Positions 35,781 to 43,875 are shown, numbered from the stretch's first letter. The stretch: 64,000 nucleotides of DNA from Bacillus sp. AFS015802 (GCF_002561455.1 NZ_NTUP01000007.1:62001-126000); one strand, 5' to 3'. Program-made: numbers and translations. Notes: generated by a model not told the origin, from the sequence alone.

Positions 35781-35933
35781 ATGGGAATTTATTTAGGAAT
35801 TGGACTTTTTGTTGTTGTAGGCATCGGTTTATTTGGAGCTTTAGGAAGAAGGACCCTTCAGGGGAGCAAAGATGAACAGTTGCAGGAATTGGAACGTGTG
35901 AAATCACAAAGTAGTGGATTTGGAGGATTTTAA
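35781..35933 (+). CDS. Small single-helix membrane protein, cargo
   Basis: 50 residues: one membrane helix (about 3-21, GIYLGIGLFVVVGIGLFGAL) followed by a basic and polar tail ending SSGFGGF. GGGAGGATG precedes the ATG. Co-transcribed with the lipoprotein inside the mobile element. No family recognised. Confidence 0.65.
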   Translation: MGIYLGIGLFVVVGIGLFGALGRRTLQGSKDEQLQELERVKSQSSGFGGF

Positions 35934-36064
35934 TCTTTTCTTGTTTTGTTAAGTATTAACGTATAAGTTTTCTCATAAAGGGGAGTAATTCCAGGTTAAT
36001 GGATAGCTCCCTTTGTTCCGTTATAGGGGGCTTTAATGGAAGATCAATATGCCGTACTAATTTC

Positions 36065-36116
36065 TAATACAAGACAAAAATACTCGTCAATCGACGAGTC
36101 TTTTTGTCTTGTATTA
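36065..36116. terminator. Long subterminal hairpin of the mobile element
   Basis: A 24-base stem with one mismatch (TAATACAAGACAAAAA and ACTCGTC arms, AATC loop). T-run on both strands, so it ends the cargo transcript and blocks entry from outside. Confidence 0.75.
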
Positions 36117-36197
36117 TAGTTTGCAGTTTGTGTGTCAATATGAGTGCCATTAGGGCTTAATTTTTGGGTACGAGCATCTCAAAACGGAACCCTTTAT

Positions 36198-36205
36198 TGT
36201 TTAAG
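36198..36205. repeat. Right target-site duplication TGTTTAAG
   Basis: Eight-base direct repeat adjoining the right inverted end; overlaps the stop codon of the methyltransferase gene (36201-36203). Confidence 0.75.
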
Positions 36206-36884
36206 ATAAGCTCCCCTTTAGTTTATCGTTCCATTTTTTATATACCGTTTCAACAATACCATGATAATGAGGCTCTCCGTGACTCATATCCAACATAAAG
36301 GTCTCGGATGCCTTTATGTTTTGATATCCTTCAAAATGATGAGCTAATTCTCTCAGAGTGAAAAAGTGGATATAGGTATCTGACTTGGGACGGTAAAATG
36401 TAAAATCATTTACCCGCTCTGCATTTCTCACATTCTTATCGTAACTTGGATCATTCACACCGAAAGCATTGATATAGATGAGACCACCTTCTACTAAGCC
36501 ATTCTTTGCCTTCTTGAGAATTTCTTTTATTTGTTCATCATTAAAAAAATTGAGGACATTTGCGAGTATGATCAGTGAATAAGTATTTTCTTCTATCTGA
36601 ATGCTGGTCAAATCATTTACTTCGGCTTTGAGCCCTACCCCTGCTTTTTGCGCATTCGATAATGAACGCTCTATCGCTGTTTCTGAGATATCAACTCCTT
36701 CAACCTCATACCCTTTACCCGCAAAGTATAGAGCATTCCTTCCTTCGCCTATTCCGAGGTCTAACACTTTTCCTTTTTTCACTAATGTAGAGTAATCAAC
36801 CAATGTTTGGATTGGATTTAGCCCCCACAAATGATCCTCTGCCTTACCATACTGGTTCTCCCAAATTCCTTTATTTCCAGGCAT
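36201..36884 (-). CDS. TehB-like SAM-dependent methyltransferase
   Basis: A 227-residue class I methyltransferase. Motif I is KVLDLGIGEGRNALYFA near residue 39-55, motif II VEGVDISETAIER, motif IV YSLIILANVLNFF; GLVEGGLIYINAFG follows. The fold and the NPIQTLVDY opening resemble TehB-type enzymes. ATG at 36884 (another at 36887) with GGGGGAC. Its native terminator, which overlaps the stop codon, has been split by the mobile element at 34920-36197. Confidence 0.88.
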   Translation of the reverse strand: MPGNKGIWENQYGKAEDHLWGLNPIQTLVDYSTLVKKGKVLDLGIGEGRNALYFAGKGYEVEGVDISETAIERSLSNAQKAGVGLKAEVNDLTSIQIEENTYSLIILANVLNFFNDEQIKEILKKAKNGLVEGGLIYINAFGVNDPSYDKNVRNAERVNDFTFYRPKSDTYIHFFTLRELAHHFEGYQNIKASETFMLDMSHGEPHYHGIVETVYKKWNDKLKGSLS

Positions 36885-36903
36885 CATAGTCCCCCTTCTC
36901 AAA

Positions 36904-36965
36904 AACCATTGGGTCAGGTCCCTTGGTTCATTCTTGTATTGGGCCTACGGACCTGACCCCGTGGC
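36904..36965. repeat. GGGTCAGGTCC hairpin, terminator of the 36966 gene
   Basis: GGGTCAGGTCC (36911-36921) pairs with GGACCTGACCC (36949-36959); on the minus strand the hairpin is followed by TTTTT. One of four related palindromes, each just past the stop of a minus-strand gene. Confidence 0.7.
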
Positions 36966-37184
36966 TCATTTAGTAAGCTCTTCCAGTTCCTTTTCTATCT
37001 CTTCATTACTTACTGGTCTATTGGCCTTTTCTTCCTTATTAGTTAATAGCAAAATACCGATTAAAGCAGCCAGTACTATACATGTTACAGATATAATAAA
37101 CCCTTCTTCGGTAAGAATTACTGATACCAAGGCAGTTGTTAATAAAGAAAGTGAAACAATTAATGCTCCAAATAATCTATCCAC
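36966..37184 (-). CDS. Small two-helix membrane protein
   Basis: 72 residues with two helices (about 5-25 and 29-48), then a charged tail (NKEEKANRPVSNEEIEKELEELTK) likely to be cytoplasmic and helical. The gene is served by a shared-family promoter (37225-37253). No family recognised. Confidence 0.65.
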   Translation of the reverse strand: MDRLFGALIVSLSLLTTALVSVILTEEGFIISVTCIVLAALIGILLLTNKEEKANRPVSNEEIEKELEELTK

Positions 37185-37224
37185 CCCATCGCTCCTTTAT
37201 GTTATAGAAAAATTTGTTATTTCA

Positions 37225-37253
37225 ATTATTTCAAACTCCTTCAGGTTGCACAA
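37225..37253 (-). promoter_or_regulatory. Extended -10 promoter, shared family copy 6
   Basis: TTGTGC (37248-37253), 17-base spacer, TGA-AATAAT (37225-37230); followed by TGAAAT in place of TGGTAT. Confidence 0.55.
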
Positions 37254-37272
37254 TCCCCTACTTAAATCATTT

Positions 37273-37300
37273 AGGCGTAATCCTTTTGGGGATTACGCCT
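37273..37300. terminator. Hairpin AGGCGTAATCC/GGATTACGCCT
   Basis: Perfect 11-base stem downstream of the kinase gene at 37366; closely related to the hairpin at 2978-3010. Confidence 0.6.
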
Positions 37301-37365
37301 AAGGGAGATATGCTGTTTACTTGCCCGATCATGGAAGAAGCCACTCTCCGGAGAGTACCATCATG

Positions 37366-38304
37366 TTAAAAATTCATCATGGAGTGATTCTGTTCAAACC
37401 TGATTCTAAAATGGTTCATGATTCGGATTTGTTCCTCCGTTAACTTCTCTTTATCCCAATACATATGCATTAAGCTGTATTCAAAAAGTTCTTTTAATTT
37501 TATAAACAGAGGAAGCTTGTCTAACATTTCTGAAGATATGTCATTTTCCTCCTGATACCCTTCGATTATTGCTTTCGTAATGGAACGTCCATAGTCAACA
37601 ATGTTCCCATTGCCTACATATGAATACTCCATTGCGCTATAGATTGGAACAGCTAAATCAAATACATAATAATTTTTCTCACAATCCTGAAAATCGATCA
37701 TTGTCAGGTTCGAGTCACGATCTACCAATACGTTCTCCAACCATAAATCACCATGCAGCAAACCGTATGTTAATGGACTTTTGGGAAGATTTTTTATTGT
37801 AGATAAGACGGCCTCTGCCACTTCCCTAATCGACCTTTCTTCTTTAGGGATATATTTAAGAAAATCATATTCCTCATTATCATACCAATCGTTAATATGT
37901 TTGATTGTCCCCATGTTTTCATATTCTTTTGATAAGCGGTGTAATCTGCCAATTTGCCTGCCCAAACCTTTTAGTACTCCAGCATTCCATTGATTTCTCG
38001 GTAAATGCACACCAGGAGCTTTTCTATACAAAACCGTTAATCGTTCTCTATCAAGTGTTATTCTTTCTACTAATTTACCACTTAATGAAAGTATGGCTGG
38101 GGATACGCCAAATCCTTGATGATACAAAAAGTTGGTATAGGTTACTTCTTCTAACTGTTCATCGTATGTTTTATAGTTCGTGATCCTGGCGAAGAAGTTT
38201 CCTTGATCTGCCTCACACCGGTACATTTCATTTGTTACTGGTTCAACCTTGGTGAAATCTATTGGATAAATCATGTTCAGGAATTCTAGTATTTTTTGTT
38301 CCAT
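37366..38304 (-). CDS. Aminoglycoside-phosphotransferase-family kinase
   Basis: A 312-residue kinase-like phosphotransferase. The catalytic loop LLHGDLWLENVLVD is near residue 183-196 and the metal-binding MIDFQDCEKN near 202-211. The N-lobe has GNFFARITNYKTYDEQ. The family phosphorylates small alcohols and amines. ACAGGAGAAT precedes the ATG. Downstream hairpin at 37273. Confidence 0.88.
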   Translation of the reverse strand: MEQKILEFLNMIYPIDFTKVEPVTNEMYRCEADQGNFFARITNYKTYDEQLEEVTYTNFLYHQGFGVSPAILSLSGKLVERITLDRERLTVLYRKAPGVHLPRNQWNAGVLKGLGRQIGRLHRLSKEYENMGTIKHINDWYDNEEYDFLKYIPKEERSIREVAEAVLSTIKNLPKSPLTYGLLHGDLWLENVLVDRDSNLTMIDFQDCEKNYYVFDLAVPIYSAMEYSYVGNGNIVDYGRSITKAIIEGYQEENDISSEMLDKLPLFIKLKELFEYSLMHMYWDKEKLTEEQIRIMNHFRIRFEQNHSMMNF

Positions 38305-38418
38305 AAACGTTATTCTCCTGTCTTATAAATTCATTTGACTAAGTAGTGGCAGGGAATATTTTAAGGACTCACCCATATACAAAAATAACATAAATATCCA
38401 ATTTCATTTAATCTTTTT

Positions 38419-38559
38419 CTAATCCGTTAAACCGTGGCCAATGTAGTTAAGTGACTGAGGATCTGCATAAACAATCATTTTACCCATAGGACTCTCATTC
38501 GTTGGGAAATCTACGACGAATACTTCCTCCCTATAATATGTATCCTTTTTCCTCCAATA
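38419..38559 (-). pseudogene. C-terminal gene fragment
   Basis: An open reading frame of about 46 codons ends at a TAG but has no start codon and begins directly after the DinB stop. The product includes YREEVFVVDFPTNESPMGK and ends NYIGHGLTD, which reads like the C-terminus of an exported or soluble protein. No upstream part exists, so I treat it as a remnant. Family not recognised. Confidence 0.4.
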
Positions 38560-38562
38560 TAA

Positions 38563-39084
38563 TTACCTGTTATTCTGAAGCATGCGTTTAATGGTTCTGA
38601 TCTGACCACGATGATTGATTTCATCTTCAAACACGTGGAACCAAAGATAATAATGATTATAGGCTACACCATTCCCCCATTGTTTTTCCTGAAATAGCCA
38701 TTCATCATTTAGATCTTTGAATTTCTTCATTGTCTTCTCTCTGACTTTAGACATCTCGTCTATATAATAATTCACTGAATTCTTATGAATGGCTTCTCTT
38801 GCCCCCTGTCCCAGTTCCAAGGCAGACTTCCACCGTTTAAGCTCCAGTTCATTAATATCCCGATTTTCAAATGCTATAATTTGGTGAACAAATTCGATCG
38901 AGGCGATATGAAGCAATAGTGAACCGATAGAATTCGAACCTTCATCTACCAAATAATCCAATTCTTCTTCAGTTAAATCCCTTATCTCGTCTAAAGTAAC
39001 CGCCCTTGTATGTTCTAACATAGAAGCAAGTTCACCAATTTTTGGTGAGAAATCTCCATGGTTTTTAATCCGATAATCGATCAT
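38563..39084 (-). CDS. DinB-like (DUF664) protein
   Basis: A 173-residue DinB-superfamily protein. Histidines consistent with the metal site are in LLLHIASIEFVHQ near residue 58-70 and EDEINHRGQIR near 152-162. The ATG at 39084 follows GGAGGTAAT; upstream in-frame sequence to 39171 is not supported. Possible thiol-dependent transferase. Confidence 0.85.
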   Translation of the reverse strand: MIDYRIKNHGDFSPKIGELASMLEHTRAVTLDEIRDLTEEELDYLVDEGSNSIGSLLLHIASIEFVHQIIAFENRDINELELKRWKSALELGQGAREAIHKNSVNYYIDEMSKVREKTMKKFKDLNDEWLFQEKQWGNGVAYNHYYLWFHVFEDEINHRGQIRTIKRMLQNNR

Positions 39085-39186
39085 CCCATTACCTCCTAAC
39101 AAATCTATATTAAGGTTATCAGTATATTCGAATAAATAAAGACTGATATTTTCTGGAAATGAATGGTACAATGAAATTAGGTACAG

Positions 39187-39219
39187 AAAAGGCAGCCTTA
39201 CGTTTATAGGCTGCCTTTT
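39187..39219. terminator. Hairpin AAAAGGCAGCC/GGCTGCCTTTT
   Basis: Perfect 11-base stem with an 11-base loop, located between the DinB gene promoter side and the kinase gene at 39313; acts as terminator for the minus-strand kinase. Confidence 0.65.
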
Positions 39220-39231
39220 CTATCTAAAAAA

Positions 39232-39300
39232 CCGATGGGTCTAGTCAGGTCCCCGGTTCATTTTCATGATCGAACCAAAGTACTTGACCCCCCGGCTTCT
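39232..39300. repeat. GGGTCAGGTCC-family palindrome, diverged copy
   Basis: GGGTCTAGTCAGGTCCCC and its partner TTGACCCCCCGGC enclose a GGTTCATTTT-rich centre; minus-strand T-run follows. Immediately past the stop of the kinase gene at 39313. Confidence 0.5.
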
Positions 39301-39312
39301 TCAACATCCCCG

Positions 39313-40110
39313 TTAAACCCATTCGTTCCCATGCTCTCGGAGGAATTCAAGGTCCTTTTGGTAATGCTCGTAATGTCCTTCATCGATCATTTTTTGGAAG
39401 GCCTTATCCCCTTCTTTGGCTTTCCTTTGCATCAGTTGGCATAGACCCTCAATCCGCAGCAAAACCATCTCTAAAAAGCCTTTTTCCATCCCTTCGACAC
39501 CATATGCTTCGAAGAACAAATGAATTCTTTGTTTGATCCGGTCTGCATCCTTTGCAGGGTCATATTGGACGGCATCGCCTGTTTCCAAATGATAGTGTCT
39601 ACTTAAGGGAACACACGTATAAAGCGTATAGGCGATATCCCAAAGCCTTGGACCTGGAGCTGCAACGTCAAAGTCAATAATCCCTACCGGCTTTTGCTGA
39701 TTGAAAATAATATTATAGATCGCAAAATCATTGTGACATACTACCTCGAATGGCCGAGGCGTATGATCAAGGGGTTTCCAACTTTCTTCAATTGGAAAGT
39801 CACTTACAGCGTCATGATAGCGACGCTGCATTTTTGCTATCTCTTTTAAAACATCATTAGACCACATATACCTTTTTAATGGATAATTGCCTGCTTCTCC
39901 TTCAATAAAGGATAATATTTCTCTATTTTCATCATCAACACCTAAAAATGTTGGTGCGTAATGGAAGCTTTTTTTCTCCAAATGCTTTAATAGTTTATGA
40001 ACTTTAACACTTTCGTTCTTTACGTCTCTCCGCACCGTATCTCCCGATCGATACACGTTCGAGACATTTCCACCAGATAACATTTCTTCTTGATCGTACT
40101 GACTGTTCAT
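39313..40110 (-). CDS. Aminoglycoside-phosphotransferase-family kinase
   Basis: A 265-residue phosphotransferase. Nucleotide-binding opening SGGNVSNVYRSGDTVRR near residue 12-28; catalytic loop VVCHNDFAIYNIIF near 122-135; metal site GIIDFDVAAPG near 143-153; hydrophilic tail. Resembles kinases annotated as aminoglycoside or homoserine kinase-type. ATG at 40110 with CGGGGGAA; longer frame to 40263 has no site. Confidence 0.85.
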   Translation of the reverse strand: MNSQYDQEEMLSGGNVSNVYRSGDTVRRDVKNESVKVHKLLKHLEKKSFHYAPTFLGVDDENREILSFIEGEAGNYPLKRYMWSNDVLKEIAKMQRRYHDAVSDFPIEESWKPLDHTPRPFEVVCHNDFAIYNIIFNQQKPVGIIDFDVAAPGPRLWDIAYTLYTCVPLSRHYHLETGDAVQYDPAKDADRIKQRIHLFFEAYGVEGMEKGFLEMVLLRIEGLCQLMQRKAKEGDKAFQKMIDEGHYEHYQKDLEFLREHGNEWV

Positions 40111-40440
40111 TAATATTCCCCCGAAATAGGGGCCCAATGATTGTGGCAATAGAGATGTGCGTTTCCCCAAAAATAAAAGCAGATATCCAATGGTATCTGC
40201 CAGGCAATGGGAATGTAAATGTCCACACCATGTGACCCTTGAATGATTTTTTAAGATAGACAAATAAACGCATCCCTCTGAATGTCAAAGAACGCTTTTG
40301 TCTATATCTAATTAAATAATCATTTCAAGGCTTTCCACATATGGATAGATTCCCCTTTCGTTACATCTCCACTATTATATTACCAAATATATCAATTTCA
40401 GTAAATGACGGTCACAATGAACCGTTAATTTAACCTCATT
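40111..40440. other. 330-base spacer without a gene
   Basis: Upstream region of the kinase. It contains one hairpin, GCAGATA/TATCTGC (40179-40200), and AT-rich sequence. No coding frame or RNA gene seen. Confidence 0.5.
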
Positions 40441-40724
40441 TTATATTGGACTTCTAAATTTAGTTTTAAGTAGACCATTCACTTTTTCAGTATTTAAAGA
40501 AGTATCCAGGATTAAAGAAGGATTTTCATTAGAATCAACTGTGGATGGTTTTATCACATCATCATCATAACCAAGATCTCTCAATTGCTTTTGATAAAAC
40601 GGAAAGTAACTTTGTTTATGCAATGGACCTACCTAACACTGTGTAATGTAATTCTTCCGCTATACCTAGTAACCTCGATCCCAGAAAACCAGTTGCACCT
40701 AAAACTAGTACTCTCAAGTTTCAT
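40441..40724 (-). pseudogene. RmlD/SDR-type nucleotide-sugar reductase, internally deleted
   Basis: The N-terminal Rossmann segment survives at about 40620-40724 (VLVLGATGFLGSRLL, the GxxGxxG NAD-binding loop) but with a one-base frame error after ATG AAA and a stop after 30 codons; the C-terminal part survives at 40441-40620 (LGYDDDVIKPSTVDS, SLILDTSLNTEKVNGLL), typical of the dTDP-4-dehydrorhamnose reductase end. The central two-thirds, including the catalytic YxxxK, are gone. Clearly a dead gene. Confidence 0.8.
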
Positions 40725-40756
40725 GCCACTTAGAAATGATGGTTGACGCTTTCACT

Positions 40757-41203
40757 CTAAAAAAATAGTAAATCCTTCTTGTATACTATTCCATGCTCTA
40801 AGTAGATCTTTAGCAGAGTTAATGCTTCCCCCCAGCCTACCGCACATCCCATGCAGGCTCTTAAACTTTCTACAGAGTGTGTATAGCCTTTATCATTAAG
40901 GATGACTAATGTACCCTCTTTATACGGCTCAAACTTGAAGGTGACGGTTGAAGTCACTTCTCCTGGTGACCATTTGAAAGCAAAACGTTCGTTAGGGATT
41001 GCCTCAATGATTGGTCCACCATCTTCAATCGTTCTATGTTCATTATTTCCCCATACCAAGCGTATCTGACCTGTTCCATTTGAATCGATATTTATAGAAG
41101 CATCATCTGTAAACCAGGCATTCCAACCTCGAGAGGTCGAAATCGTTTGATAGACTTTTTCTAAAGGTACTTTAATGTACGTCTTATGGTTAATTTCCAG
41201 CAT
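40757..41203 (-). CDS. SRPBCC (AHSA1-type) domain protein
   Basis: A 148-residue START/AHSA1-fold protein. Seen: TYIKVPLEKVYQTISTSRGW, the DDASINIDSNG strand turn, FAFKWSPGEVTSTVTFKFE, and the closing helix AVGWGEALTLLKIYLEHG. The cup-like fold binds a hydrophobic ligand; its identity is unknown. CGGGAGAAAC precedes the ATG. It lies next to, but is not in an obvious operon with, the dead RmlD-like gene. Confidence 0.85.
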   Translation of the reverse strand: MLEINHKTYIKVPLEKVYQTISTSRGWNAWFTDDASINIDSNGTGQIRLVWGNNEHRTIEDGGPIIEAIPNERFAFKWSPGEVTSTVTFKFEPYKEGTLVILNDKGYTHSVESLRACMGCAVGWGEALTLLKIYLEHGIVYKKDLLFF

Positions 41204-41292
41204 TTTGCGTTTCTCCCATCCATGCTTTTTATAACAATCTAGTAGAGATAGTTGAAAATGGAGTTAATAGTATTAAAACGGATTTTCACCTT

Positions 41293-41589
41293 TTAAAAAG
41301 GTGAAAAGACCACATAATTTGCGGCGATAAACATTATCCAAAATATAATGGATGAGGCCCTTTGGTGAAAAAAGGCACTTCCCTTTACTATAAAGAACGA
41401 CGCTATTAACGTATATAACACATACAGGATATAACTAACTCCAAACCAGTTTATCCATATATTCCCAATAAACTCGATTCCGAATTTCTCGTAAGCTGGT
41501 TTCAAAACATATATTGTACAAAGAAAACCAATGAGCAGAAATATTATACTCTCCATAAACTTAATAGTTGCTTTTTGGAATTCAGTCAA
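41293..41589 (-). CDS. Small three-helix membrane protein
   Basis: 98 residues with three membrane helices (about 12-30, 46-70, 78-95). TTG start at 41589 with AGAGGTG. A TTTTCACCTTTT/AAAAGGTGAAAA palindrome overlaps the stop codon. Expressed from a shared-family promoter (41742-41770). No family recognised. Confidence 0.65.
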   Translation of the reverse strand: MTEFQKATIKFMESIIFLLIGFLCTIYVLKPAYEKFGIEFIGNIWINWFGVSYILYVLYTLIASFFIVKGSAFFHQRASSIIFWIMFIAANYVVFSPF

Positions 41590-41741
41590 ATAAACACCTC
41601 TTTCAGTACAATTCTATTTTTGGCTGATTCGGTAACTGTAGTAGAATTGAATACCACCAAAAAGCCCATATTTAACTGAAAGTGGCTTTTAATCAAACAC
41701 CACCTCAACCCTCACAATAAAAATTTATAAACCCAATACCA

Positions 41742-41770
41742 ATTATTCCAAATTAAACCATCATACTCAA
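41742..41770 (-). promoter_or_regulatory. Extended -10 promoter, shared family copy 7
   Basis: TTGAGT (41765-41770), 17-base spacer identical to copy 1 except one base, TGG-AATAAT (41742-41747), then TGGTAT. Confidence 0.7.
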
Positions 41771-41789
41771 GAAAAATTTCAGATAAAAA

Positions 41790-41813
41790 GGGCTCATCCT
41801 CCCCGGATAAGCC
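41790..41813 (-). terminator. Terminator of the PadR/DUF2812 operon
   Basis: GGGCTTATCC/GGATGAGCCC (one mismatch) followed by TTTTT on the minus strand. Confidence 0.8.
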
Positions 41814-41823
41814 CCCTTTCCCT

Positions 41824-42390
41824 CTATTGCTCTTTCAACACCGAATACTTCCGATAAGCTTTATAATAACTTCCAGCCAATAATACAACCATAAATGCGG
41901 GAAACAATTTCAAAAGAACAAATGGTGTTTCAAAGATAAACGCTTTCCAGAATAATGAATTTTCCATATTCCAAAGACCTTCATGATATAATGCGGAATC
42001 CCTGTAATACACAAAAGAATAAACCAGGAACACCATACAAAGCCCTAAGGAATATCCCATCAATCTTTTATAATATTGGCTCTTCGATTCTCGGTCAGAG
42101 AAGATTTCATCCTGGTCATCGCTTTCTTTCTGCCAATAGCGTATTCCACTCAGCCAGTACCCCTTCAGGTAGTTCCAACCAAAATCCTCATAGATCCCTT
42201 TGTATTCCTCAAACTTTTTCTTAGATAGATAATCCTGATAGTCCAGTCGCATCACATATCTCTTGTCGGTTTTTTCGAAGGTGTAGATTCCCAGACCGCT
42301 AATGTTTGTGCAGCGATAGCCTTTTTGCAATTGCTCGTTCAGCCAACGTTCTTCTTTTTCAATACTGATGAAAAATTTAAACTTCTTCAT
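41824..42390 (-). CDS. DUF2812 membrane protein
   Basis: A 188-residue DUF2812 protein: soluble N-terminal part with SIEKEERWLNEQLQKGYRC and DYQDYLSKKKFEEYKGIYED, then two membrane helices (about 107-126 and 155-175). DUF2812 proteins almost always follow PadR regulators; here the start overlaps the PadR gene by 14 bases, giving coupled translation. ATG at 42390 is preceded by GAAGGAAG. Function unknown. Confidence 0.88.
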   Translation of the reverse strand: MKKFKFFISIEKEERWLNEQLQKGYRCTNISGLGIYTFEKTDKRYVMRLDYQDYLSKKKFEEYKGIYEDFGWNYLKGYWLSGIRYWQKESDDQDEIFSDRESKSQYYKRLMGYSLGLCMVFLVYSFVYYRDSALYHEGLWNMENSLFWKAFIFETPFVLLKLFPAFMVVLLAGSYYKAYRKYSVLKEQ

Positions 42391-42694
42391 TCGCTTCACT
42401 TCCTTCGTACAGGGATAGAATATGCAAGAGCCTTTCCTGCTCCATTTTTAAAATGGCGCTTCCTTCAGACGTGATCTTATAGATTTTTCTCCGTCCTGAG
42501 TGTCCAACAGGTTCGATCCATCCGTGTTTGTTCAAGTTTTCAATCGCACCGTATAATGTTCCGGCAGCTAACATAACGGCCCCGTTACTCATTTCTTCGA
42601 TCTTCTGCATGGCCGCATAGCCGTGAAGTGGCTCACGCAGTGCCAGCAAAATATAATGCATCGTTTCAGACAGCGGCAATAATTTATGTTTCAT
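42377..42694 (-). CDS. PadR-family transcription regulator
   Basis: A 105-residue winged-helix repressor of the PadR family. Seen: ETMHYILLALREPLHGYAAM, the AAGTLYGAIENLNKHGWI wing region and KIYKITSEGSAIL. AAAGGGTGAG precedes the ATG at 42694. A palindrome AACTATATAGTT (42717-42728) lies just upstream, probably its own operator. It probably controls the downstream DUF2812 protein. Confidence 0.9.
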   Translation of the reverse strand: MKHKLLPLSETMHYILLALREPLHGYAAMQKIEEMSNGAVMLAAGTLYGAIENLNKHGWIEPVGHSGRRKIYKITSEGSAILKMEQERLLHILSLYEGSEANEEV

Positions 42695-42716
42695 ACTCTC
42701 ACCCTTTATTAAGTTC

Positions 42717-42728
42717 AACTATATAGTT
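42717..42728. promoter_or_regulatory. Palindrome upstream of the PadR gene
   Basis: AACTATATAGTT, a perfect 12-base inverted repeat 23 bases before the start codon. Confidence 0.5.
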
Positions 42729-42796
42729 CAGCTTAATATCAATTTAATACAGTTCAACTGAATAGTCAACCATATTTTTGAAATTCAATTTAAAAA

Positions 42797-42828
42797 AGCC
42801 GACTCCCGCTACATTCGGAAATCGGCTT
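42797..42828 (-). terminator. Terminator of the 42871 gene
   Basis: AAGCCGA/TCGGCTT stem with an outer T-run on the minus strand. Confidence 0.75.
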
Positions 42829-42870
42829 GCTGTATGACCACCTCTCTTATAGAAAAGAGAAATGGTCTAC

Positions 42871-43212
42871 TTACATTAGAATGTGAACTGCTCCCGCAAT
42901 ATACATATATAATCCCGTAAGAGACAAAACAGTCCCCAGGAAAAATGTCCAAGGGTTGTCTTCTTTTTCTTGATCAAAGGTCCAAATGGTAAGGAATGCT
43001 ACTGTCAACGTGATGACAGGTAAAATGACATACTGTGGTCCAAATGCGAATGAACTCATACCAAAGATCAGAACGAATTTTCCATACGGATTAGCATTCT
43101 TGATATTATCAATATAGTCTTTCTCAGCAGTCAAAAAACCTTCATCGTCATAGGAGTAAAACACTTGCTTAAGTCTATTAAGGAGATGGACGATCTTTTT
43201 AAATCCGGCCAT
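42871..43212 (-). CDS. Membrane protein with three helices
   Basis: 113 residues. An N-terminal soluble part (FKKIVHLLNRLKQVFYSYDDEG) is followed by three helices (about 42-60, 64-80, 90-110). Start uncertain: ATG at 43212 behind CAGGG, or TTG at 43227. No family recognised. Confidence 0.6.
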   Translation of the reverse strand: MAGFKKIVHLLNRLKQVFYSYDDEGFLTAEKDYIDNIKNANPYGKFVLIFGMSSFAFGPQYVILPVITLTVAFLTIWTFDQEKEDNPWTFFLGTVLSLTGLYMYIAGAVHILM

Positions 43213-43301
43213 ATAACCCTGTTTCAATCCCTTCTTTTGTGCAGAAATTCTTCAGGAATTAAATTCACTTACTTGCCCTCTATGGTTACGCTTTTCTTAA
43301 G

Positions 43302-43796
43302 CTAATCTCCTTCGATTTTACGGACGATCGCATCGACTACGTCCTCAATCGGTGCAGTTGCATCAATGATCGTTCCAATTTGGGGAATGTCTTCTTTCGT
43401 CCGGTGCAAGCGAGCAATGAGTTCCCGTTCCGACTTCTTCCCGCCAAATTCATTCTCCGGTCGCTCGTCCAGTCGTCGGTGTAAAGTTTCACGATCGACC
43501 TCCAGAACAAACACCCCATCGAATAGATCGAGAAATTTCGAGAAGTTACGAGACCCACCGCAGAAAAATGTTATTGGCTCATTTTTATTATCTGCCAACG
43601 CTTTTACCTTATCGACATCCCATATATGGTTCTTGTGCGAGGCAGTATCGGTCTGTTTACCCGTTTCCGGATCGCCTTGATAGGCCAATTCGCGGTCGCC
43701 ATGAATCGCTTGATAACCGCGCCGCTGCAATTCATTGCAGACCGTTGTTTTGCCTGTGCAGGAACCGCCTTCGATTAGATAATTCCTTACGCCCAT
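43302..43796 (-). CDS. P-loop nucleoside kinase-like protein
   Basis: A 164-residue AAA-type small kinase. The Walker A is EGGSCTGKTTVCNELQ near residue 9-24, with the acidic GDRELAYQGD and FLEVDRETLHRRLDER segments of the kinase fold. AAAGGAGGG precedes the ATG. Resembles bacilli ATP-binding proteins of the AAA_33 class; substrate unknown. Confidence 0.82.
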   Translation of the reverse strand: MGVRNYLIEGGSCTGKTTVCNELQRRGYQAIHGDRELAYQGDPETGKQTDTASHKNHIWDVDKVKALADNKNEPITFFCGGSRNFSKFLDLFDGVFVLEVDRETLHRRLDERPENEFGGKKSERELIARLHRTKEDIPQIGTIIDATAPIEDVVDAIVRKIEGD

Positions 43797-43875
43797 TCTT
43801 ATCCCTCCTTTTCATTTAAAAATCATTGTTCTGTATGCCTTCAGATTTGGATCTCAATGATCTCGACACAATGTT

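Larger units (their letters stand above)
34920..36197. mobile_element. Non-autonomous transposon with lipoprotein cargo
   Basis: A 1278-base segment bounded by 16-base perfect inverted repeats (TAAAGGGTTCCGTTTT at 34920-34935; complement at 36181-36196) and flanked by an 8-base direct repeat TGTTTAAG (34912-34919 and 36198-36205). Removing the segment and one repeat restores a clean terminator (GAGCTTATC, loop, GATAGGCTC, T7) at the end of the methyltransferase gene, which is strong evidence for insertion. It has hairpins near both ends (34963-34994 and 36065-36116), two genes and an ECF-type promoter, but no transposase. The left 370 bases hold no gene. IS family not identified; 8-base duplications occur in IS6, ISL3, IS66, IS256 and IS1595 groups. 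Confidence 0.8.

Noticed and set aside
34920..36197. Calling the element a known IS
   Set aside because: No transposase frame is present and the ends do not match an IS family that I can recall with certainty.
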